DNA of 43,638 nt. Source: Micromonospora tarensis. Its GTDB lineage: Bacteria > Actinomycetota > Actinomycetes > Mycobacteriales > Micromonosporaceae. This document shows, in pieces, positions 25,603 through 33,404 of this stretch. Below the pieces are notes generated by a model, which was not told the origin of the DNA, searched no databases, and was given only the letters and a program-made list of their open reading frames with translations. Within the stretch, counting starts at the first letter, position 1. Every line of letters begins with the position of its first letter. Position numbers and translations under genes: made by a program. The stretch spans positions 1 through 43,638 of the forward strand of contig NZ_JAEVHL010000028.1 in NCBI RefSeq assembly GCF_016803395.1. The letters run 5' to 3'.

Positions 25603-26695
25603 CCGTCGCCGGCGCACCGGTGAGGTCGGCGACGATCCGCTGGCAGAGTGCGGCGAGCGGGCCCTTGCCGCCGGCGGCGGGAGCCTCGCCCCGCTCCAGC
25701 CCACGGCAGAGCCCCGGCTCGGGGCGCAGCGTGCCGGCCAGGGGGAGGCCGAGGGCACGGGCCACCTCGGTAGCGCGCAGGCGGCCCGGGGCGGGCCCGC
25801 GCACCACCACCGAGAGCGCACCGCAGTGTGGGGCGGCGGCGGCCACCACCCGGGCGGCCGCCGCGGTGGCGCGCAACTCTGCCGGAACGACGACGAACGC
25901 GTGGTCGGTCGCCTGCAACGCCACCACTGCCGCGTCGTCCAGTTGTCGGGGCAGGTCGATGACCACGAAGTCCCGCCCACGTCGGGCGGCGTCGACGGTC
26001 GCCGCCATCGCCGTCGCCGGCAGCGCCAGCATCTCGCCCCGGTCCCAGGAGAGCACCACCAGATCGCCCCTGCTGGGCAGCGCCCGCACCAGCGCCGGGG
26101 CGTCGACCCGGCCGTCGGCACCGGTGAGCGACGGCCAGCGCAGGCCTTCCAACTGCTCCCAGCCGAGCACCAGGTCGAGGCCGCCACCGAGTGGATCGGC
26201 ATCAACCAGCAGCGTGCGCAACCGGGCCCGGGCGGCGGTCACGGCGAGACCACCGGCGAGCACACTCGCCCCCGCACCGCCCCGACCACCGAAAACGGCG
26301 ACGATTCGGGCCCCGACGCCGTCCGGACGATCCGGATCGTGCTCGGCGAACCGGTCCACCAACCACGACTCCGCGGCGGGCAGCATAGCCACGTGCTCGG
26401 CCCCGATCAGGTCGGCGACCTGCCACCCGGGGTCGAGCTGACCAGCCCGACCAACCAGCACCAGCCTGGGTCGCCTGGGCAGGCGGGCACGTAGACACGC
26501 CTGCGCCTGATCGGCCCCGAGCAACACCAGTGGCGCGGGAAGCCAACGGGTACGGGCGGCCGCTGGGTCACCGGCGAGCTCCACCTCGGTCCCGCCGGCG
26601 GCGGCGAGCCGGAGCACGTCATCGAGCAGTTCGTCGTCGCCGGTGACGACCAGCGGAAGCCGGCGGATCGGTGGAACCGAGGTACGGGATGGCAT
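25592..26695 (-). CDS. ssd: Ssd/CpaE-like septum-site-determining P-loop protein
   Basis: 367 residues from ATG 26695 with GGAGG upstream. After a receiver-like N-terminal domain comes a MinD/ParA-type ATPase: the deviant Walker A region is VFGGRGGAGASVLAGGLA, followed by LLVDADPLGGGLDLVLGWE and FVVIDLPRQLDD. The typical GGKGG...S/T Lys residues are replaced by Arg-Gly-Gly-Ala-Gly-Ala-Ser, as is common in this family. Homologues head actinobacterial Tad loci (Rv3660c) and are linked to septum placement and pilus positioning. It is the first gene of the Tad operon here. Confidence 0.87.
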   Translation of the reverse strand: MPSRTSVPPIRRLPLVVTGDDELLDDVLRLAAAGGTEVELAGDPAAARTRWLPAPLVLLGADQAQACLRARLPRRPRLVLVGRAGQLDPGWQVADLIGAEHVAMLPAAESWLVDRFAEHDPDRPDGVGARIVAVFGGRGGAGASVLAGGLAVTAARARLRTLLVDADPLGGGLDLVLGWEQLEGLRWPSLTGADGRVDAPALVRALPSRGDLVVLSWDRGEMLALPATAMAATVDAARRGRDFVVIDLPRQLDDAAVVALQATDHAFVVVPAELRATAAAARVVAAAAPHCGALSVVVRGPAPGRLRATEVARALGLPLAGTLRPEPGLCRGLERGEAPAAGGKGPLAALCQRIVADLTGAPATGAA

Positions 26696-26777
26696 CGCGG
26701 CCTCCAGCGGTCGGGCTCTGGTATGCCGTCGACAGTGCTCGTCACCCCGCCCCACGGACCTCCCCGACCGGGTTGCC

Positions 26778-26805
26778 TGTGGACAACCCGGTGGGCTGTG
26801 GACAA
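26778..26805. promoter_or_regulatory. Two DnaA-box sequences upstream of ssd
   Basis: TGTGGACAA occurs at 26778-26786 and 26797-26805; on the reverse strand this is TTGTCCACA, the consensus DnaA box of Streptomyces and mycobacteria. Both have the same orientation, 19 bases apart, 83-110 bases upstream of the ssd start. They may let DnaA affect ssd/Tad expression. They could be chance or a local duplication, as CTGTGGACAAC is shared. Confidence 0.5.
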
Positions 26806-26840
26806 CGCCCGCGGAGACAGTTGATCTGCTACGAGCGCGG

Positions 26841-26902
26841 GCATTTCCGCAGCTCGCAATCGCCGGGAAATGCGTCGGGCCGCTCCCCGAAGGAAGCGGC
26901 CC
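26841..26902 (-). terminator. Tandem hairpins after the CU044_5270 gene
   Basis: GGGCCGCT (26877-26884) pairs with AGCGGCCC (26895-26902) around a 10-base loop, 14 bases past the stop of the gene at 26916. A second stem, GCATTTCC (26841-26848) with GGAAATGC (26866-26873), follows. Confidence 0.65.
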
Positions 26903-26915
26903 CGAGAATCAGCGG

Positions 26916-27926
26916 TCAGCCGACCCGATCGGTCCAGGCGGTCTCGAGGATCACCTGGTACGCGCTGATCCGGGTGGGCGACAGCGTCAGCCGCTCGTGC
27001 GCGAGCAGTTCGCCCGTCTTCGGCGCAAAGACCAGGAGAGACTGCGCGGCATGATCGCGGTCGTCGAACGTGACCGCGACTCCCTTCCGGCCGGCGCGGT
27101 CGGTCACCTGCCCCCGCCAGCGAAAGCCGGGCACGTCGGCGAGGACCCGCAGGATTTCCGCACGGGTCGCCCGCGGTACGACGTACCGCGCGTAGAGCGT
27201 GCTGACCTCCTTGCTCGCCGCGCCCCCGCCGTATTCGACCTTCAGCAGCTCCCGCAGCTCGGACGGATCGGCCGACGGCGGCCTGACCTCCATCGGCGGC
27301 AGCGGAATGAGGGTGGGAGCGGGGGTGCCGGCCGGGCCTGGTCGCGTCTCGTGCGCACGCTGCCAGTAGTCCCGAGATTCCTGGTCCGGGTACTGCGGTT
27401 CCAGTTGGGTGTCGACCTGGTAACCGGTCCCGTCGGCGGCCTGCCAGACCTTCGTCTCGTCAGCGAAGGCCACGTGGTGGCGGCCGTCGGCGGAGGTCAT
27501 CACCGGGTCGCCCCACACCTTCGTGTGGTGATACATGTAGCGCCCGCTCCGGTTGTCGTACCCGGCGTTGACGACCGTGTCGGCGAGCGCACGCAGGCGC
27601 GGGCCGGCGGCCGGCGGATCAGCGGCGAACTGGTACGCGACCGGCACGAGCACCGAGCCCGGCACCACCCCCGGGTCATCCGGGCGCTGGGGTGTGGGCC
27701 CGCCGAACGGCTGGAGGACCGCTACGGCACCGGCCGCGACCGTCAGCGTCCCGGCCGTCAGAACCAGCCGACGACTCGGACGTGCGCGGCGACCTCCAAC
27801 CACCGGCCCGTCCGCTTCGGCCCGGTCGATCAGTTCGCGCGCCGAGACCAGCGCAGGCCCGACGGCGGTGGTCCGGGCCGGGTCGGCCGCGAGGAGGGTA
27901 CGGGTGCGCTCTGCTCCGAACATCAC
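26916..27926 (-). CDS. CU044_5270-family membrane protein
   Basis: 336 residues, overlapping the sigma gene stop in ATGA. A ~50-residue cytosolic N-terminus is followed by one membrane helix (RRLVLTAGTLTVAAGAVAVL, about residues 52-71) and a ~260-residue outer domain. This layout is that of CU044_5270-family proteins, which are regularly encoded just after a sigma-70-family gene in actinobacteria. It probably holds the sigma factor at the membrane or reports an envelope signal, but the anti-sigma role is inference. No zinc-anti-sigma His/Cys motif is seen. Confidence 0.8.
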   Translation of the reverse strand: MMFGAERTRTLLAADPARTTAVGPALVSARELIDRAEADGPVVGGRRARPSRRLVLTAGTLTVAAGAVAVLQPFGGPTPQRPDDPGVVPGSVLVPVAYQFAADPPAAGPRLRALADTVVNAGYDNRSGRYMYHHTKVWGDPVMTSADGRHHVAFADETKVWQAADGTGYQVDTQLEPQYPDQESRDYWQRAHETRPGPAGTPAPTLIPLPPMEVRPPSADPSELRELLKVEYGGGAASKEVSTLYARYVVPRATRAEILRVLADVPGFRWRGQVTDRAGRKGVAVTFDDRDHAAQSLLVFAPKTGELLAHERLTLSPTRISAYQVILETAWTDRVG

Positions 27927-28477
27927 AGGTCCTCTCGAATGGTCACCAACATCCGGCGGTGCCGAGACTCCACGGGCCGGTCAGACATCGCCTCGGCGAG
28001 GCGGCGGCGGGCGCGGTGCAGGCGCACCGCCGCGGTCGTCCGGGCGCAGCCCAGCACCGTGGCCGCCTCGGACACCGTCAGCTCCTCCCAGCCGACCAGC
28101 CGGAGAATCTCCTGATCAATATCGTTGAGGACGGCCAGGGCAGCCTGAACGTCGGCGACTCCGACGGTCGCATCGGCAGCTGAGGATCTGGCCAGCCGCG
28201 CCAGGTCGACATCGGCGATCGGCAGGAGGTCCGGGGCGGCACGCCTCGACCGCCACTGGTTCGCCAGGAGACGCCGGGCCACCCCGTACAGCCAGGGCAG
28301 GCTGCGGTCCGGAACCTCGCCCCGCCGACGCCAGGCGACGACGAAGACCTCCTGAGCGAGCTCCGCCGAGGCATCCGCGTCACCGAGCCGGCGCAGGCCG
28401 TACCTGACAATGTGCGCGTACTCGGCGGCGTAGAGGCTGGTGAACCAGGCCTCGTCGCGTTTCTTCGGTGGACCCAC
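27923..28477 (-). CDS. ECF-type RNA polymerase sigma factor
   Basis: About 184 residues. Region 2 is EAWFTSLYAAEYAHIVRYGL with AQEVFVVAWRRRGEVPDRSL; region 4 is LTVSEAATVLGCARTTAAVR. The start is uncertain: GTG 28477 has GGGGG nearby, other GTG codons lie at 28489 and 28507, and the frame is open to 28576. It overlaps the CU044_5270 gene by 4 bases, the usual sigma/partner arrangement. Regulon unknown. Upstream, 28578-28682 holds no gene that I can support. Confidence 0.87.
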   Translation of the reverse strand: MGPPKKRDEAWFTSLYAAEYAHIVRYGLRRLGDADASAELAQEVFVVAWRRRGEVPDRSLPWLYGVARRLLANQWRSRRAAPDLLPIADVDLARLARSSAADATVGVADVQAALAVLNDIDQEILRLVGWEELTVSEAATVLGCARTTAAVRLHRARRRLAEAMSDRPVESRHRRMLVTIREDL

Positions 28478-28682
28478 CCAAACCCCCACTGCCTCGGTGA
28501 CCCTCACCCTGGTTTGTGTCGCGACGGGGCCGAGGATTACCGCCAGGCTGACTTTCGCCGGCCGACACGGGCGCACTCGGCCTCGTCAGGGCGAACGGTG
28601 AACGAGTCGCAGGCGGACGCTGTGCCGCCTCAGGCAGCCGGCTCGTCGATCTCCGCAGGTTGTCCGAAGGGTCGGCGCCGAC

Positions 28683-29375
28683 TCAGAAGAGGGTCAGCTG
28701 GGACGGGTCATTGAGCAGGTGGCCAGGCTGACCGGGCGCGCGGTGAGAGCCGGTCGCGCCCCACCCGCTCTCACCGTCGGGCTCAAGGTGCGGCGGCTCA
28801 AGGCTTCCCTTCAGCCATTCACCGAGCCAGTCCAAGAGAGAGATGCCTTCCGCGTAGAACGAGTGTTCGGCGAGGCCCGAGTTCGGGTCGTAGCCCCACA
28901 TCATCGCTCCCCGGCCCGCGCAGTCGACATACGAGTATATCGCACAGCCCCAGTGGGCGATCGGCAGCAAGCCGGCGGGTTCTCGAGGGTTAAGCCGATC
29001 GACAGTGGTACGCCCCAGATCGTCAGTGCAACCGCCCGCGACGCCTAGTACGGGACCGAAGCCACCATTGGCAACCTCCAGGTAGATGCGTCGGAGCAGC
29101 GGCGGCAGCGGATGCCCGAGCACCCGTTCGGCGTCCTCCACCGCCTGCACAGGGGCGGGCTCCAGCGGCGGCAGCGGGTCGACGGCGTCGGCTGCCAGCG
29201 CGGCAAGGTGCTCCTGCGAACCACGTTCCACCAGCCAGCGGGTGTTCTCAGGCATGGGGTTCACCACCCAGACGCCGTTCGCGTCGAGGCAGCCAGGTCG
29301 GATGTACACGTCGTCGCTGTAGTCGCGAGCTGCCACCCGAGCGGCGATGCCCCGGAACACGTCGTCTTCGCGCAT
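28683..29375 (-). CDS. SMI1/KNR4 (SUKH) family protein
   Basis: 230 residues with GGAGG upstream of the ATG. The SUKH signature is in EDAERVLGHPLPPLLRRIYL followed by EVANGGFGP, and the core continues through LLPIAHWGCAIYSYVDCAGR. Bacterial SUKH proteins are very often immunity proteins of polymorphic toxin systems, though some are regulatory. No toxin gene is next to it, so it may be an orphan immunity gene. The N-terminal ~65 residues and a short C-terminal extension are outside the core domain. Confidence 0.8.
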   Translation of the reverse strand: MREDDVFRGIAARVAARDYSDDVYIRPGCLDANGVWVVNPMPENTRWLVERGSQEHLAALAADAVDPLPPLEPAPVQAVEDAERVLGHPLPPLLRRIYLEVANGGFGPVLGVAGGCTDDLGRTTVDRLNPREPAGLLPIAHWGCAIYSYVDCAGRGAMMWGYDPNSGLAEHSFYAEGISLLDWLGEWLKGSLEPPHLEPDGESGWGATGSHRAPGQPGHLLNDPSQLTLF

Positions 29376-29486
29376 CCGCCCAGTGTCCTCCGCCGGTCAG
29401 TCCGACCGAGGCCGGCCGAAGGCCGCCAGCCGGGCATGTCCTCCGCCACCTGATCCGCGACACCTCAGCGCGCTGATCGCGGCAGG

Positions 29487-29906
29487 TCAGGAGGCCTGGG
29501 CAGCAGGATCGCTTGTCGCCACGACGGCGTCAATCTCGAACTCGACCGACCACGCCGGGTCGATGAAGCGGGACACCTCGACGAAGGTGCATGCCGGTCG
29601 TATCTGATCGAACCGTTCGCCATGGGCGCGCGCCGCGTCGCGCCATTGGGTGATGTCAACGAGCATGACTCTGGTTCTGATGACGTCAGCGAGCGTCGCA
29701 CCGGCCTCGCGCAGCGCCTGCTCGGCGATATCCAGGCAGCGAACCGACTGGGCGTACACATCTCCCGGACCGGCCGTGCCGCCGTCGTCCGCGATCGGCG
29801 CGGTCCCGGCCACGGACACGTACTGCCCGATCCGCACGGCTCGAGAGAAGCCGATTTCCGGCTCCAGCGGTGAGCCTGAACTGACCAAGCGACGCGAGGA
29901 GGACAT
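29487..29906 (-). CDS. Rid (YjgF/YER057c/UK114) family protein
   Basis: 139 residues from ATG 29906 (ATG 29918 is possible). The fold is clear: FSRAVRIGQYVSVAGTAPIA, then EQALREAGATLADVIRTRVM and EVSRFIDPAWSVEFEIDAVV. Classical RidA has Arg in PAR.CVEV, which binds the substrate carboxylate; here the sequence is RPACTFVEV, so that Arg is Cys. It is thus unlikely to be a standard imine deaminase and belongs to another Rid subgroup. Trimers are expected. No operon partner is visible. Confidence 0.82.
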   Translation of the reverse strand: MSSSRRLVSSGSPLEPEIGFSRAVRIGQYVSVAGTAPIADDGGTAGPGDVYAQSVRCLDIAEQALREAGATLADVIRTRVMLVDITQWRDAARAHGERFDQIRPACTFVEVSRFIDPAWSVEFEIDAVVATSDPAAQAS

Positions 29907-29950
29907 GGGTCGTAGCATCGCAGAGCAGCGATCATCCTGATGCCCCCGCC

Positions 29951-30212
29951 GTGCCGCTGCCCGGCTTCCTCCTGGCCGCGCTCCGCGAGCCGCACACCGC
30001 TGCCGACAATCCGGACCCTCGCACGCTCGTCTTCCGCGACCGGGCAGACCGCCCGCTTGGCCGGTCGAACGTTCCGGTGTCGGATCTGGCTGCCCTCGCT
30101 GGTTCGCTCCGGGCTGCTCCAGCCGGTCGCCGACACCGGTACGCACCGGTATCGCGTTGCGTGGCCCGATCGGGAAAGTGTCGGGGATCCTGGAGACGAG
30201 GACAGCCTGTGA
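29951..30212 (+). pseudogene. Remnant of a tyrosine recombinase (phage-type integrase)
   Basis: The frame starting VPLPGFLLAALREPHT ... RTLVFRDRADRPLGRSN resembles the middle of the catalytic domain of actinobacterial site-specific integrases (VPLP.FL ... LVF ... G.PL.RSN.). An extra base near 30071 (AACGTTCCGG) shifts the match to the frame FRCRIWLPSLVRSGLL ... THRYRVAWPD, the usual continuation. Both ends are missing, and the catalytic Arg-His-Arg-Tyr set is absent. It is a decayed fragment and evidence that a mobile element once sat here. Confidence 0.65.
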
Positions 30213-30261
30213 CCAGCGGTGGAGCGCTTCCAGCGAAAAGGGACGACCCCCGTCGGGGGGA
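30210..30261. repeat. Direct repeat, copy A
   Basis: A 52-base segment beginning TGACCAGCGGTGGAGCGCTT matches 41323-41374 at 50 of 52 positions in the same orientation. Copy A lacks the right arm of the hairpin that follows copy B. The two copies bracket the 11-kb accessory region. Confidence 0.85.
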
Positions 30262-30295
30262 AAGTGACCTGAGGTAGCAACGAGTGTGATCCGGT

Positions 30296-30364
30296 GCCAT
30301 ACCGCGTGAGCAGACGTATTGGTCGTGCTGTCGAGCATGATCGAGATCCGCCACGCGGTATGGC
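30296..30364. repeat. 13-bp inverted repeat
   Basis: GCCATACCGCGTG (30296-30308) and its exact reverse complement (30352-30364) flank 43 bases. It may be an RNA stem, an operator pair, or the end of a small non-autonomous element. No gene is recognised around it. Confidence 0.55.
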
Positions 30365-30820
30365 GTTCGCTGACGATCCGCTGACCTCAAGGGTGAAGCG
30401 CTGCGGGCGCCCGAGGACGGCCGGAGGCCGCCCGCAGGGCAGTCCGCGAGCGCGTGCGCTCAGTTTGCGATCCTCGCCTTGCAAGATCAAAGCTTCTGTC
30501 GGCCAGTGCCGGGGATCGCCGCTGGCCTGCTCGCCGTGTCGCCCGTCGTCGCTCTCGGACCACGTTTGTCGATCGGCTTGGCTGTGCGTCGCTGTACAGC
30601 CAAGACCTCTTCGTCCCGATCGCGGATGTGGGGCACCTTGTGGTGTCATCCACTGCCAAGTAGTGCCGTTGGTCGTGGTGGACGCGCCGATGGACGACGA
30701 ACTACTTCAGGTCTTACCGGTCGTGCCGCTGCTTCCTCGCTGCCTCTACCACGCACCCCGCAGGCATCTCTCTGACAGGCCAACCCTCGCAGGGATTCGT
30801 CAAGGGCAACCCTTCATGGG
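30365..30820. other. Gap without a recognised gene
   Basis: About 450 bases. Open frames on both strands (for example a 394-codon reverse frame) have Arg/Ser/Pro-rich shadow composition and no family features. Short GC-rich inverted repeats such as GGCCGGAGGCC near 30419 are present. It may be debris of the integrated element. Confidence 0.4.
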
Positions 30821-31030
30821 TTAGTCCAGGATGGTGTGTAGCAGTGCTGCGACGCCTACGGACACGGTGAAAGCATCAACTGGGCCGCCAGCGAGACTCG
30901 CGACAGTCCCCGCAGCCGCTGTGAGGGCACCAATGACAGCCCAGCGTAGCGGCAGTCGCCGGGGTGCCTGCTCGTAGTGATCCACTTGATGATTCTGCAC
31001 GTTCCCAGCCTGGCGACGTAGTCTGGACAC
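30821..31030 (-). CDS. Small putative membrane protein
   Basis: 69 residues from the GTG at 31030, with AAGGAGG ideally placed upstream; the open frame back to 31093 has no such site. A basic ~30-residue N-terminus precedes two hydrophobic stretches (WAVIGALTAAAGTVASLAGG and FTVSVGVAALLHTIL). It is probably a two-helix inner-membrane protein. No homologue is recognised. Confidence 0.5.
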   Translation of the reverse strand: MSRLRRQAGNVQNHQVDHYEQAPRRLPLRWAVIGALTAAAGTVASLAGGPVDAFTVSVGVAALLHTILD

Positions 31031-31209
31031 GCCACAACCTCCTTCGTACGGACGACGGGATGATGAGCGGTCGGCCCTCGGGTGATAACGCATCCGGGGG
31101 CCAAAGTCGTCTGTGGAGCAGCAGCTCGTCGCTGCCCTGCTGACAGGTCAAGTAGAGCAGCGTGCCCGGAGCGCTGGCGGTAACGTTCGCGGGGTTCTAA
31201 AACTGAGGG

Positions 31210-32138
31210 ATGCCTCGTGGCCCGGAGAGTGAAGCAGACCGGCTGCTCATCGAAGCCCTCGCGCTGGAAGGCCTCGATGTCTCGGTGTTCCAGCTGGAGC
31301 GCTGGCGGAGGCAGGGACTCGTCCCGCGAAACCTACGTCGCTCTCTTGGGAGGGGGAAGGGCTCGGTCTCCGTCGCGCCGCCGGACGCCCTGGCCAGAGC
31401 TAGGACAGTTGCTATGGCGGGTTATCAAGGCTTCAGTACCCCCATAACGTGGTGGACTACTTTTATCAAGTCGCAGACCGGGATGACGTAGAACTGCTGT
31501 CGCGAATTCCTGAGGCAACATTTAGAGCCGCGCTAAATGCCTCGCTCTCGCTTGAGGATCGTGGCAGTTCTTCATCTGAAGATGATGCCTACGCCATCTC
31601 ACTTGACGAGGCAATGGCCGACAAATTCATAACTGCTTGTATTCGAACTTTGAATAAGAGGGTGTCAAGGGCCGAACTCGAACAGATGCGCACCTCATAC
31701 CAGCATGTGCTGGCCGCAAAGCGCTTGGGCGTCGATGCTGTTGGTGCTGATTTGATCGAGGAAGCGGTTGTCGTCATGCGATGGGCGCCTGAGGGGACAG
31801 CGCGCGATGTCGTGGACTATCTTGCGGCAATTTTTTGCCCTTTGGAAGATCGGCTCCAAGTTTTCCGCAACGCCTCCTATGAAGAAATTCTCGTTACGGC
31901 TGGGCCTGCATCGGCGATCTGGACTGGTGCGGTGCGCTTTCGAGATCTGCTGGAGCCTCACTTCGGTTGGGTTGTGGAAATTCAGAGCACCTACATTCGG
32001 CCAGTGTTGATGCACTTGGCAATTCTTTCTGAAGGCTGGATCGCGGATCGCACCTTGGCCACCGTCCAAGCACCCGGGTTCAGGGCTAATCGAGCCGCCG
32101 ATCGCCGTCTTATGCATTCGCCGCAGACGGCCAGGTAG
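31210..32138 (+). pseudogene. HTH-type regulator-like gene split by a frameshift
   Basis: The first frame (from ATG 31210) encodes a MerR/DNA-binding-like start, VFQLERWRRQGLVPRNLRRS, followed by LGRGKGSVSVAPPDA. At a run of five C (31439-31443) the sense moves to the frame containing HNVVDYFYQVADRDDVELLS, which stays open to 32138. Adding one C, or a -1 slip, gives one ~309-residue protein. The first part is GC-rich and the second is about 53% GC in a 60-base count. It could be a sequencing error, a real pseudogene or programmed slippage. Function of the long C-terminal part is unknown. Confidence 0.65.
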
Positions 32139-32214
32139 GCTGGTGCTGCCTGTATCGCAACCAGTCGTCGGTGGTCGACTATCCACTTGTGGTTCATCGC
32201 TGAGACTCTGCGAA

Positions 32215-33342
32215 CTACTCGATTGCTTTTTGTTCGAGCTGCGCTTTTCCTGCTATCAGCATCGCGTGAATCGCGGCCGGCGAGATCGTTATGGAATCCT
32301 CGCCACGTCGGCGAACTATGGAGACGAAAGCCCCTTCGATTCGGCCGTCGACTATTGTGCCATGAACCAGGAACGGCTTGTCCCGGTCAGGTTGCGGAGG
32401 AATGTCCACTAGTAGCAAAGCTTTACCGTTGCAGGGGATGACATGCACCCCTAGGCCACGTATAACAGGGAATACGCGAAAATCAATTATGCTCCTATAG
32501 CGCTCCGGCGCAGTCGCTTCAAGTTCCACTGGAGTCACCTTGGTGACCACGTCTCGACCGGATCGCCGCTTCGTCCTTAGACCAATTATCAGCATCCCTC
32601 CAGCCTCGGAGTTTGCGAAGCGAGCGGCGTCCTGCGCTAGTTCTACCTTCCCCGCCTCGGTCTCCAATTTGTAGGCTTGGCTCTTTGCTTCCATCCAAGA
32701 GGACTCAGCAAGCCCCACTAGCGATTCTGCTTTGCCTGCCAAGAGGAGGCCCTTTGCTGCTTGGCGGCTTCTCGGATCATCCCCTACGGGGAGTGGAATG
32801 AAAGCAGCAAGCCGGACTTCCCCCACAAAGGTGGCTACATCCGCGATGGCAACGTGCTCGCTTGGGACCTTGAAGACAACTTCCCACCCCTCCTCACCTG
32901 CAAGGACGTATAGGAGTTCATACGCGGTCGAGTCAAGGAGTCGCGCGATCCTTCCCTCGAATTCATGTTCATTCAAGTTAAGAGGCAAGCCCTCAAGAAA
33001 GATGTTCAAAACCACTCGACACGCGTTATCGAAACCGACGCGAAAATCTTCTTCGTTGATCTCAATCGACAGTCCGCCAGTGAGTCCAGTGTAGTAGTCA
33101 TCAGGGTTCCGATAGCGTGACAGCGGGTCTAGGCGGACGGTCCTCCAGCGTGCATCGCTCTTATGTTTGAGGATGAAGGGAATAAGTTCCGCCACTTCAA
33201 CGAACCCTTTTCCGTTGAAATCGAACGTAAGGTCCACGGGTGCTATTGCGTATGGAATGCTTACGGCTATTGGCGAAATCTCGACGCCGTTTTGTAACTG
33301 GAGTCGGTAGGTTTGGGGAGAGAATTCCGCTGCGGCAGCCAT
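32215..33342 (-). CDS. Schlafen/AlbA_2-domain protein
   Basis: 375 residues. The C-terminal half is an AlbA_2 (Schlafen) domain: ESSWMEAKSQAYKLE has the ExK acid/Lys motif (Glu218, Lys220), then ELAQDAARFANSEAGGMLII with Asp238, Asn244 and Gly-Gly. The N-terminal ~215 residues are not recognised; they contain beta-rich stretches and GEVRLAAFIPLPVG. Bacterial AlbA_2 proteins are often linked to nucleic-acid cleavage or regulation, and some to phage defence. The gene has low GC (45% in one 60-base count), suggesting transfer. It lies beside an IS110 element. Confidence 0.75.
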   Translation of the reverse strand: MAAAAEFSPQTYRLQLQNGVEISPIAVSIPYAIAPVDLTFDFNGKGFVEVAELIPFILKHKSDARWRTVRLDPLSRYRNPDDYYTGLTGGLSIEINEEDFRVGFDNACRVVLNIFLEGLPLNLNEHEFEGRIARLLDSTAYELLYVLAGEEGWEVVFKVPSEHVAIADVATFVGEVRLAAFIPLPVGDDPRSRQAAKGLLLAGKAESLVGLAESSWMEAKSQAYKLETEAGKVELAQDAARFANSEAGGMLIIGLRTKRRSGRDVVTKVTPVELEATAPERYRSIIDFRVFPVIRGLGVHVIPCNGKALLLVDIPPQPDRDKPFLVHGTIVDGRIEGAFVSIVRRRGEDSITISPAAIHAMLIAGKAQLEQKAIE

Positions 33343-33404
33343 GGTGGTAATCCTGGCAGATGAGGCAGATGGCTAGCTAGCTTGTTGACCCTCGCCATCC
33401 CGAT

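Noticed and set aside
29465..30649. 394-codon reverse frame over the integrase remnant
   Set aside because: Ser/Arg/Pro-rich shadow composition; the Rid gene lies in a different frame and the remnant is on the + strand.
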